From Triangularia verruculosa (Eukaryota; Ascomycota; Sordariomycetes; Sordariales; Podosporaceae), in the NCBI GenBank assembly GCA_033296885.1, contig MU864106.1, positions 1-21,940 on the forward strand: 21,940 bases of DNA. Direction: 5' to 3'. The number at the start of each line of letters is the position of its first letter. Position 1 is the stretch's first letter. The translations under genes were made by a program, and so were the position numbers. Positions 1 to 8,781 of this stretch are shown one piece after another. The notes beneath the pieces are model-generated. The model was not told the origin of the DNA and ran no database searches. It worked only from the letters and a program-made list of their open reading frames with translations.

Positions 1-93
1 TTATTGGTCTATCCTCCTTTCCTCTGATTGGCTACCATGCCTCCTCTTTCCTATTGGTTGTTCCTGTCGGGTGTCCACATCATATTCGTGACA
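1..93 (-). repeat. Ty3/Gypsy LTR, outer 5' edge (copy C, rest off window)
   Basis: The reverse complement of this stretch begins TGTCACGAATATGATGTGGA, the same as the start of the Gypsy LTR at 2461 and the end of the reversed one at 21247. It is therefore the first ~93 bp of a minus-oriented 5' LTR whose remainder lies left of the window. All three ATTGG (CCAAT) boxes are intact and CpA is retained, so it is essentially free of RIP although the transposase sequence starting 2 bp later is heavily mutated. A small block near 65-75 (cctgtcgggtgtcc against ctcctcgggtatcc at 21220) differs from copies A and B, so it may be a slightly different subfamily. The TSD would be the five bases after 93; the partner cannot be seen. 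Confidence 0.88.
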
Positions 94-94
94 T

Positions 95-1318
95 AAATAC
101 GGTATTATAGATAATGATATCTATAACTTCGACGAAACTAGATTTATAATAAACATTATCTTTACGGGTATAGTAATTACGACTTTAAATAACCGTAGTA
201 AAGTAAAACTAGCCTAGCTTAATAACCGGGAATAGGCAATAATAATCTAGGGCGTTAATGCCCTTAGCTAGGTCATCCCTTTATTTATTATCTTAGCTAT
301 ATAGTACTACCTCGCTAACTAATATACCGAATATAACCTCCCGGCTAACTGGCGTATCGTAATTACTAATAATAACTAAACTACTAATATAGTAAGCCTA
401 GATTAGATTAAGTACTTCGACTTCTATATAGTACTTTATACGAAAGGTAAATACCGGTTATTAATCCTCGACAGCTACGAGAGCCACCACTCGATTAAAT
501 TCGAACTCCATTATAAGTAAAATAATATTATTACCCTTTATATACCTCTATATTTCTCTTACCTCCTCCAACTACTTAATATTAGCTATTTTAGGCCGCT
601 AAAGCGGACGTACAGTCGCTAAATTAAGAACTTAATACGCCTATATATTAACTATATTAGTAAACTCGAGTTCCTCTACTCCTTTCGCAAAGCCTTCCTT
701 ACCTCCACTACCGAAAAAAATATCTAAAACAGCTTCATAAAGGCTAACCTTATACCTTATAATCTAAAGAAGGTACTTTCTAAGTTAGATATTAAACTTC
801 GTACCCCATTACCCCTAACTTTACTGCTTAGTACTACCTAACCTTAGGTCTTTCAAACACCCTATAACCCCCGAGAAACTAACTTATAATTAACGTTTAT
901 TAAGACTCGCATTACTAACCATTAAAATAGCTTTCTAACTTCAATATTAGCTATTATAGATTAACTTACTAAAGGTACGATAGCTGTAATACACCAGGTA
1001 GCCCTCCTTCGGTTAAAGAACGCTTTACTCCGTAAAGCCAACGAAGTATTAAGTAAGCGCCGGAGAGCTAAAAGAACACGTATATAGCTTGGAGGGTTAC
1101 TTACTGTATAGGATGTATAGGAGGTATTGGACTAGGGGGCTATAGGTGGGGAGGGAGTGTAAGAAACGTAGCCGGGTAGTAGTGGTGTAGGGGGGGGTCG
1201 TACGAAGGTTCGGTGCTGTAGTATATGCGGCAAGCCTGGCTATAATGCCCGCACTTGCTAGGAGGCTGTAGAAGCATCTGATTCAGCTGCTTTTAATGTA
1301 ATTATCGTTGGTTCTTAA
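95..1318 (+). pseudogene. RIP-inactivated pogo/Fot1-type (Tc1/mariner superfamily) transposase, 5'-truncated
   Basis: One uninterrupted frame of 408 codons runs from 95 to a TAA at 1316-1318; every internal stop is TAA or TAG and fits CAA/CAG/TGG decay. Visible are an NFDET motif (first catalytic Asp at 131-133), LILDSYESHHS (second Asp at 470-472, normally LILDGHESHHS in the family) and QLLNIS at 569-586, where the usual third Asp of QPLDVG reads Asn (578-580). Then comes a basic AlaAsn..LSKRRRAKRTR segment at about 1030-1080 and a C-terminal CCHC knuckle at 1217-1258 with His changed to Tyr. This order is typical of fungal DDE/pogo transposases with a zinc knuckle. The N-terminal DNA-binding half is missing because Gypsy copy C inserted at 93. 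The protein would cut and paste its own element; this copy is dead. Confidence 0.88.
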
Positions 1319-1364
1319 TGTTGTTGTATTGCAATTAAGAATAGTTGTTGTAAGGTAGTTAAAG

Positions 1365-1398
1365 ATTCGCCACTCGCTTATATTCGCCACTCGCTTAT
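1365..1398. repeat. 17-bp perfect tandem duplication
   Basis: ATTCGCCACTCGCTTAT occurs twice back to back (1365-1381 and 1382-1398), 47 bp after the transposase stop. Position suggests the subterminal or terminal region of the pogo element, where TIRs lie next to a TA target duplication, but the left TIR is not in the window, so this assignment is inference. Confidence 0.7.
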
Positions 1399-1848
1399 AA
1401 AGTACGTTATCCCTTTTTATTTTAATTAATTTATCTGTATAACGAAATAAATAAAAATTATAATTGAATTTCGTTAAATATTAAACGTTAGGTTATAAAT
1501 ATATTATTTCAAATTTAAATTTACGTTTAGAAGGCTATCGCTATAAATATAGAAGGTTACCCACTAATTCTCTGTTTTACAGCACCTACCAGGTACTGTA
1601 GCCTAGCACCCCAGCAGTGAGCTACAGGTATCGTGTGTGACAATTCCGCTACGCTATTAGTGTATTAGCTACAGGGCCCTTAGGCCTGTATATGAGCCAT
1701 ACCTATTTCAATAATAATTATAAATGAAAATAATTAACTCCTTTTCCTTTTAAAAACTTTTTTCGATAAAATAAATAGTTTTCTCTATATCGTTAGTAAA
1801 TTTTAAAATAATTCTAAATCTAATAAGATTATAAATATTATTAAATAT
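1399..1848. other. Non-coding flank: AT-rich arms around a GC-richer island
   Basis: No coding frame is supportable here. 1399-1560 and 1721-1848 are very AT-rich. Between them 1561-1720 keeps CpA and has Copia-like vocabulary (CTACAGGGCCC, CTAGCACC). It contains an imperfect hairpin, TACAGCACCT (1578-1587) against AGGTACTGTA (1591-1600), 9 of 10 bases complementary, whose left arm is identical to an arm of the Copia leader hairpin at 10008-10017. It may be a scrap of a related LTR element. The five bases before the Copia LTR (1844-1848, AATAT) would be the Copia target duplication; the partner is outside the window. Confidence 0.5.
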
Positions 1849-2282
1849 TGTTAACGTGTGGCACATAATAGGTGCCGGGTAAGACCCAGGTATTGAGGTG
1901 CCGGCCAAGCCTAACCTTGGCACTATACTATTATAGGTCTAGCATAACCTAAGACCTACCAAAGGGCTCGGCTCCCAAGGATTTGTCAGCTATCGAAGGG
2001 AATCGAAGTCCGTAGAACTAAGCTATACCCTCTATAGCTTAGTAGTCCCACAGGGCACCCTGCTACCCTACAGGGGCCCAGTGCCCTGTAGAACCTGCTG
2101 GAAGACCAGCACACTTGTATAAGTAGACCTCTCCTCTCCTCTCAATCCTGTATGTAGTAAGCAAGCAAGCACAAGCAAGAGAATACAAGTCAATAATATA
2201 CATGCACTAAAAGCCTCTGTATTAGACTAAGTACAAGCACTCAAAGCCTCTGTACTGTAACGTCTTGCCCACTGTAATAACA
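1849..2282 (+). repeat. Copia 5' LTR
   Basis: The stretch starts TGTTA and ends TAACA, a perfect terminal inverted pair with the canonical TG..CA ends, and lies upstream of a Copia leader and gag. It is 434 bp. A TATA-like element is at 2118, a CT-rich tract at about 2130-2143, and an 18-bp near-perfect direct repeat near the end: GCACTAAAAGCCTCTGTA at 2204-2221 and GCACTCAAAGCCTCTGTA at 2237-2254. An 8-bp perfect hairpin CTACAGGG/CCCTGTAG lies at 2068-2075 and 2084-2091. Without the 3' LTR in view the exact 3' boundary is inferred from the terminal inverted repeat; an end near 2260 cannot be excluded. Confidence 0.68.
2118..2123 (+). promoter_or_regulatory. TATA-like box of the Copia LTR
   Basis: TATAAG sits in the Copia LTR a few bases upstream of a pyrimidine-rich run (CTCTCCTCTCCTCTC) that could hold the transcription start. 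This is the expected U3/R arrangement of an LTR promoter. It is a call from position and motif only. Confidence 0.45.
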
Positions 2283-2460
2283 GTGATCTTACTTCCTTCA
2301 GCACTGCTGTCGTACCCCCTTTCTTCCGCTTCCGCTACGCACTACTACAGCGCATAGTTCACTATAACTCCCCTATAAGCACTATATTACAGGCCTATAG
2401 GGCAACGCAGCAAACAGGTTATAAGCCCGGGTAACTAAACGGCCCGGAAGCCGACCTACG
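2283..2460 (+). other. Copia leader, first part
   Basis: Untranslated region between the Copia LTR and gag, cut by Gypsy A after 2460. It retains CpA and GC-rich words, so it is largely free of RIP. A primer-binding site should begin near 2283, but I could not match it to a specific tRNA. Confidence 0.55.
2456..2460. repeat. Target site duplication of Gypsy A (left), CTACG
   Basis: CTACG directly precedes the TG of the 5' LTR; the identical CTACG at 9955-9959 directly follows the CA of the 3' LTR. Five-base duplications are normal for Ty3/Gypsy integrases. Confidence 0.93.
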
Positions 2461-2496
2461 TGTCACGAATATGATGTGGATACCCGAGGAGAATAA

Positions 2497-2551
2497 CCAA
2501 TGGGAAAGAGGAGGCACGGTAGCCAATCAAAGGAAAGGAGGATAGACCAAT
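2497..2551 (+). promoter_or_regulatory. Triple CCAAT cluster in Gypsy LTR U3
   Basis: CCAAT occurs at 2497-2501, 2523-2527 and 2547-2551, spaced 26 and 24 bp, upstream of the TATA-like box at 2670. CCAAT is the binding motif of the fungal HAP/CBC complex, so these are plausible enhancer elements; binding is inferred. The same three sites appear reversed at the left window edge (1-93). In the RIP-mutated 3' LTR of Gypsy A they read CTAAT, because the motif itself contains the CpA that RIP attacks. Confidence 0.55.
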
Positions 2552-2669
2552 AGGAAGAGGATCATCCGGGACACGAGGAATCATAAGTGATTCCTGGGAA
2601 TCATTATGATCCTCGGGAGTCAGCCATGATTCTCGAAGGATAGAATAATCCGGGTCTTGGCAATAGGTC

Positions 2670-2677
2670 TATATATA
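2670..2677 (+). promoter_or_regulatory. TATA-like box of the Gypsy LTR
   Basis: TATATATA followed by CGGAGGAA is preserved in all four complete LTRs (2670, 9769, and reversed near 13935 and at 21031-21038). It lies about 180 bp before the LTR end, which is the expected promoter position. Confidence 0.55.
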
Positions 2678-2916
2678 CGGAGGAATTAGATAGCTTATAG
2701 ATAGTTCCGCAGTATATAATTACAGCTTATATTCACGGGATCTTATATTTATATTAAGACATTTTATTATATACTATTTAGCTATACCGAACTAATTATT
2801 AGAAGTTACCTTTAACCGAGTATCTCTTTTAGAGGTTCTATACAAAGGTTCGTTATACATTATATACTTACTTTAACTCTATTATCGGATAAGTTAAAGG
2901 CGTTAAGTTAAACGCT

Positions 2917-5205
2917 ATAGCCGGAAATACCAACACCTAACCCACTATCGACCAACTCCTTACTTACATCTAGGAGCTCGAGGATAAGTCGCGCCTCTCT
3001 TATAACGTACTTGCGTAAGAGAACGATATACTCTATAAGGAAATCGGTACCTTACGTAAGGAAGGAGATTGCGTTAAGCTCGAGGCTCCCGATCGTTACG
3101 GAGAAGCCAAAGGAGAACTGGGGGGATTTTTAATCTAACTTAAGGCATACTTTCGGTACTACCCTTCCCGTTTCCCGGACGAAGAGTCTAAGGTAATATA
3201 CGCCGCGTCCAGGCTTAAGGACAAGGCCCTCACCTAGTTCGAACCAATCTTAGGAGACTACTTCGATAATAAGTACGACGAAAGGAAGGATATTACTAAG
3301 AAGTGTTTCAAGATATATAAGGGATTTAAGGAGAAGATCAAAGAGGTGTTCGGAGAGTACGATAAAGGTAAGCGTACCTAGGAGCGACTAGCCAACCTTA
3401 AGTAGACTAGATCTACTGCCGACTATATTATAGTATTTAGGACGGACGTACTTTATAGCGAGATTAATGACGAAAGGTTAATATAATTGTTCTATAATAG
3501 GCTTAAGGAAGAAGTTAAGGATAAGTTATATCGATAAGAGCGACCGGAGATTATCGATGAGTATATTACAATAGCGGTCCGTATTAACGATCGGTAATAT
3601 TAGCGTTATAAGAAGCGTAAAGGTATATGCGTATAGAGACCTTACTAACCTAACGATAAGAAAAAGAGACGGCCTTACGGGACTTACATCTCAGGGACTA
3701 CCTACATAGGGCCTATGGAAGTGGACGTAATTTAAAAACGGTTTAAGGGAAAGAACGACGTTAAATACTTCAACTACAAGAAGATAGGCCACTTTAAGAG
3801 AGACTACCGGTTACCTAAGTAACTTAGTTAAAAAGAAAGAGAAACGGCGGTAGTAGCTAAAACTACGTAGATTATCGAGATCTCTAATACCGAGTACGCC
3901 TACGAGGATTTTCAGGATTTAGCGGACGACTATACCGATAGCGACTATAGGTATAAGGCCCAGGAAGGAGAGTTAATAATCGATTCCGAAGGGGAAAACT
4001 GTATTATAGGATAAGAGCTACTAATTAGAGGGGCTATAAAACTGGAAGAAAGTACTACTCTAGGGCCCTCTAAAGAGACTATACGGCGATTAAAGCAGGT
4101 TTTTACCTTAATTAACGCCTCGGTTTAAGATATAGAAGGGACTATAAGGCGGGTAAAGAAGCGAATTCAAAGACTTAAGGAGGTAATAATAAAGCTTTAG
4201 GAATAGCGAGAAGTTATCGAACGGTAATACCGTAACTTTAAAGATAAAGTAACGTAAATTATTAATAATAATTAATCGATTATATAATTATAGTAAAGAA
4301 ACGAATATTAGATTATCTCCGAGAAGGAGTTTAATAATAAGTTTGTAGTATTCTTTACGGACGAAAAGACCTAGGGTGAATATTGGGTATTATAACCGAC
4401 GATTAATACCGGGTTTACGTAAATATTAAGAGAATATCTAGTATTCGGATAGTATATCCATTACGAAAGGGACATTCCGTAGATCTACCTACGATACCCG
4501 GAGTATAGGAGGATACTATAGTTCTAATATATCGTTTATATATATAAGGAATATTATTAATTAAAAGCCTTTAACTGGTATTAGCCGATTAGGGGGTTTA
4601 CCTAAATAGGTAAACCGATACCGGTACGGAATATATTTATAAAGTAGAGAATACCGGAGGAAAAGTTAAATAATTATTTCTTATAGAAATTAAAGGACTT
4701 AGTTAAATTGGATAGACTCTAGATTATATAGGTTATACCCAGGTATGTAAAGTGCTATTTCGATTAGATAGTAAATTAAGAAAAAAATACCGATAAATTT
4801 AGTTTAATGGGGTATAAGAATATAGATTACGCCTTTTACTTATAAGCGAAGGCCTGGAAATATTATAAAGCTAGCCCTAGGGTACGAAAGATATATAATA
4901 AGAAAAGGGCCTAGAATAATACTAAGAATAAAAAGTAGAAGGAAGCTTAACGATAATAGTTAACCGATTTCGAGCTGCTGGATAATTTAATCGAAGAGGA
5001 CGCTCTAAAGGTACAATAATAATCGGAAAAAGGGCTACGGCCTTTCGCGAAGGCCGAAAACCTCTAAAGGATTATAAACGATATATTAGCGAGGTCGCTA
5101 CGGTATAAAGGAGGGGTATAAAAAACAAGAGATTATAAATAATAGCGTATTAGAAGGGTTTTTAAACGTAGGTATTTGTAAATAATAGAGCAGAAGTGGA
5201 TTTAA
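2917..5205 (+). pseudogene. gag: Gypsy A gag with unusually long C-terminal extension
   Basis: One frame (763 codons) without length change runs from ATA at 2917 (an ATG turned ATA by G to A; context GCTATAGCC) to TAA at 5203-5205 (TGA in Gypsy B, so probably the native stop). A Retrotrans_gag-like core lies at about 3118-3600 (AYFRYYPSRFPDEESKV, then a TiFEPILGDYF-like stretch). A CCHC knuckle at 3766-3807 has all three Cys changed to Tyr (TGC to TAC) while His is kept. Codons after 3808 continue for about 450 residues: an acidic Asp/Glu/Tyr stretch, a Lys/Arg/Glu-rich probable coiled coil (about 4070-4250) and a domain I do not recognise. Gag would form the virus-like particle and bind RNA. 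Many internal TAA/TAG make it dead. Confidence 0.82.
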
Positions 5206-8200
5206 TTTTACCTAAGTTTATATAATAAACCCGGGTTTTATAGAGGAAAAAGAAGGAAGAGGTTATTATAAAGGGACCCTTCTCTACGTAGTTAATAATT
5301 AAGGAAACGGTACTATTAAATATCACCGTATCGGGAAAGATAATAAAAGTGATTTTCGACATCGTAGATATAGGGCCGGAGAAGGATATAATCCTAGGGC
5401 AGCTATAATACGAGGACTATAACCTAAATATCGATTAGAAGGATGGTGGCTACTTACGACCGAGAGAATATCGGGAATATCTAGCTAACAATAGGAAATT
5501 AGGGGTACGGCGAGAGTAGAGTGCAGGATAGGCACCCTCTACGGTACCACCGTAAAAGACACGAGAAGTATTAGTATACTTAATCGATAAGGGCGGTAAA
5601 ATCGAAGAAATAGGGTTAGTAGGAATAGTTACGTTGGTGGAAATTACAGCGGTAATAAAGGACAAATATACCTATTATAATAATATAAAGAAAGGCGAGA
5701 AGAAGGAGGTACCGGTAGAGTACCGGAGATATCCGGTATTTACGGTAAAATACCTTTAAGGTTTACCGGAGAGGGGACTATAGGATTACGAAATTAAGTT
5801 TAAAAAAAGAGTAAAACTTAAGCTCTTCTAAGTCTACTATATTAATAATAAATAGAGTAAGGAATTACGGAAATATTTAGACGAAAATATTAAAAGAGGG
5901 TATATCTAAGTATCTATATTATTAGCCGGATACCTTATTTTCTTTATACCGAAGAAGGACGGAAGCCTGCGATTATATATAGATTATCGATAATTAAATT
6001 AGGAGATAATAAAAAATAATTACCTACTACTATTAATTTCGTAACTACGGAGTTAATTATTAGGGGTATAATAGTTTATTAAATTTAATATACTAGTTAG
6101 GTATATATATATACGAATTAAAGAGAGAGATAAGTAAAAGACGGCTTTTCGTATACTTTACGGGCATTTCGAATACCTCGTTATACCGTTTAGGCTTATA
6201 AATATACTAGCGACTTTCTAGGCCCTTATTAATTATATAATTCGCTAATACCTCGATAAAATAGTAGTTTATTACCTCGACAATATTCTTATCTACTTAT
6301 ATACTTTAGAGGAGTATAAAAGATACGTTAAAAAGATTTTAAACGTACTATACGGAGCCGGATTATCGGTTAATAAAGATAAAAGTAAATTCTATATATA
6401 AAAAACGGTTTATCTAAGGTATCTTATTTCACTAAGAGAGGTATAAATAGAATTAGGGAAAATTACAGTAGTTAAAGATTAGCCGAGATTATAAATAGAA
6501 ACGGCCGAATAACTAAAGATAAAGGTTCGAGAGTTTTTAAGATTTACGAATTTTTATCGGATATTTATATAGAACTACGGTACTATAATAAGGCTATTAA
6601 ACGACCTTACTAAGAAGGACGCCGAATTTAAGTGGGAAAAGGAGTAAGAAGAGGCTTTTTAAGCTATTAAAAACGCTATTATAGCGGACTTAGTACTTAA
6701 GCTCCCCGACCTAAGACGACCCTTTAAGGTCGAGATAAATACCTCCGACTATATTATCGGAAGGTAACTAGGATAACGAAACGAAGATAAGAAATTATAT
6801 TTAATAGTATTCTTTTTAAAGAAATTAAAGGGACTACATAAGAATTACCCTATCTACGATAAAGAGCTACTCGCTATTATCGAGGCCTTCGAGGAGTGGA
6901 GATTATACTTCAGCGGTATTAACTACGAGGTTTAGGTTTATATAGATTATAAGAATTTAAAGTATTTTACTATTACTAAGGTCTTTAACGCTAAGTAAGG
7001 TAGGTAATTAAAATTCTTATTAAAATTTAATTTCTAAATCCACTATAAGAAAGGGTCTAAGAATATAAGAGCGGACGTTCTAAGTAGAAGGGCGGACTAT
7101 TATAAAAAGAAGGTAAAAAAAGAGTTACTACCTTTACTATAGGAAATAGCAGAAGGTACATTTAAATACCCGCTCTAACAGTGGGCCGAGTATTACATAG
7201 TATACCGAGAAGAATCTACTACTTATAAGTATTAAGGCTATATCGACGGTAATAATCAGAAGTAATAGGTAGAGTTAAAACTATTAGGGATTTAGAAGGA
7301 CGATCGTTACCGGCTTTAGTATAATAATAGAGCCTACGTCGATCTAAATTAACAAAAGACCCTGATTTAGAAGATCTACGAGTTAAAGTTCGGGGGATAT
7401 ATAGAAGTAACTAAAATAACAGAGAAGATTAAATAATACTTTAATTAGCTAGGATTAAAAAAGGACGTAGAGGAAACGCTACGGGAATATAACCTCTATA
7501 GAAAAATAAAAGTAGAAAGGTATAAGCCGTATAGATTCTTAAAGCTATTGCTAGTAGTAGAGCAACCCTAGAGTTCGGTATTTATAGACTTTATTACTAA
7601 ATTACCAGAATCTAAGGATATAATTACAGGCGTTAAATACAATAGTATCTTAACGGTAATCGATAGCTTATTAAATAAGCGTATTTCCTACCCTATAAAG
7701 AGACCTAGACGGCGAAGTAATTAGCGGATATAGTATTTCGGAATGTAACGGCGATATATATATAATTAAAGGAATTTATTACGGATTGCGATACTAAATT
7801 CGTATCGAAGTTTTAGATAGCTCTAATAGAGCAAATAGGAGTAAAAAGCAAGGCGTCGTCAGCCTACCACCTATAAACGGACGGCCAGACGGAGAGACTT
7901 AACTAAATTATTAAATAATACCTTCGAAATTATATTAATTTCGAATAAAATAATTAGATTAAACTCTTACCAGCGACACAATTCGCGTATAATATAGCAC
8001 CTACAGAGACAACGAAGGTTACACTATTCTTTGTAAACTACGGTTTTAAGGTAGATCTACGGTAAGGACTAAAGGCAAAAGTGCCCAGGGCGGTAGTAAA
8101 GGTAGGAAAATTATATATACTGTACGCCAAACTTAAGGAAAAACTCGAGTTCGTTCGAGAACGCATACGTAAGTACTACAATATCAAACGGCTCGAAGGA

Positions 8201-8680
8201 CCTCGCTTAAAGAGGGGGGATAAAGTATTTTTATTAATACGTAATTTACATATAAAGAGACTAAGTAAGAAATTGGACTATAGGCAAGTAGGATTATTTA
8301 AGGTTAAAAAGAAGATATCGGAGACGGCGTACGAGCTAGAGCTACCCAGTATAATACGCCTACGGTTACACACCTTTTACATCTTACTTCTAAAACCCGT
8401 ATTACTAGTAAATAAGACTAATACTTTAAAGGTAACGGAAAATAAAAAAGAAAAATATAATATAGAAAAAATACTAGATTTACGGATTAACTAAAGGTAA
8501 TTAAAATACTTAATTAACTAATTAAGTTACCTAGCTACGGATAATTCGTAAAAACCGGCAGAAAATCTAAACTACCCCGATAAATTAAAAGAACTCCACC
8601 GGCAATACCCAAACCGATCTAAACAAAAAGAGCGTATCCTAAGGTCAAAAAAGGTATTCCTAAACCTAAAGTACGGATAA
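5175..8680 (+). pseudogene. pol: Gypsy A pol: protease, RT, RNase H, integrase, chromodomain
   Basis: The frame is -1 relative to gag and overlaps its last ~30 nt. In order: retropepsin at about 5175-5410 (FVNNRAEVDLI, degraded from a D-S/N-G active site; ILGQ..YEDYN near 5391-5423); RT at about 5850-6480 (KKDGSLRLYIDYR, then YLDN at 6273-6284, the YLDD site with its second Asp lost to G-to-A); RNase H with YIDYKNLKYF at about 6940; integrase with Asp at 7587-7589, Asp at 7784-7786 and Glu at 7892-7894 (TDGQTERLN); and a chromodomain at about 8500-8620 (LKYLI..LSYLATDNS). A 1-bp deletion near 7667-7671 shifts the frame from 0 to 2 relative to Gypsy B. A 414-bp stop-free stretch remains at 8081-8494. 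Stop TAA at 8678-8680. Non-functional. Confidence 0.9.
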
Positions 8681-8748
8681 CCTCGACGGAAATCGAACCC
8701 GCACCTCCGACGTAGTAATCAATATACTATACACTATACTACAAGGTT
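8678..8748 (-). tRNA. tRNA-like sequence (pseudo), antisense to Gypsy A
   Basis: Read on the minus strand, 71 nt fold as a cloverleaf: acceptor AACCTTG/CGAGGTT with discriminator A; T8 and A14 present; D stem GTAT/GTAT (two wobbles); anticodon stem TTGAT/GTCGG (pairs with wobbles; CCGAC/GTCGG before C-to-T); T arm GCGGG-TTCGATT-TCCGT. TAGTATAGTG resembles a pol III A box and GGTTCGATTTC a B box. The anticodon loop has only six bases (TACTAC), so no isotype can be assigned and it is probably not a functional tRNA. It lies between pol and the antisense frame, and its 3' end coincides with the pol stop codon. The same element is present at 14959-15029. Confidence 0.55.
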
Positions 8749-8781
8749 AATAGGGACCTAAGAACCTACCTATAATTAGTA

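Larger units (their letters stand above)
2461..2857 (+). repeat. Gypsy A 5' LTR
   Basis: 397 bp, starting TGTCACGAAT and ending GTTCGTTATA (the intact end is GTTCGTCACA, as in the 3' LTR at 9945-9954). The part before about 2690 keeps CpA; the part after it is RIP-mutated. It contains three CCAAT boxes, a TATATATA box and a 7-bp inverted repeat TGATTCC/GGAATCA at 2588-2594 and 2597-2603. Confidence 0.93.

Noticed and set aside
1849..2282. Alternative reading of the Copia LTR as a solo LTR
   Set aside because: Leader and polyprotein of a Copia element follow in the same orientation once Gypsy A is removed.
2858..2880. Primer-binding site of Gypsy A
   Set aside because: A PBS must be near here, but RIP has altered the sequence and I could not match it to a tRNA 3' end; it does not match the tRNA-like element at 8678-8748.
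5162..5362. Minus-strand open stretch of 66 codons
   Set aside because: It is antisense to the Gypsy A protease, AT-rich and without a counterpart argument for coding; a by-product of RIP-altered sequence.
5450..5665. Minus-strand open stretch of 71 codons
   Set aside because: It lies opposite the protease-RT linker of Gypsy A pol, whose sense frame has clear domain similarity.
8081..8494. Independent 137-codon gene
   Set aside because: The first codon is GTG in the middle of pol, and the sequence is continuous in frame with integrase upstream and the chromodomain downstream; it is a pol fragment.
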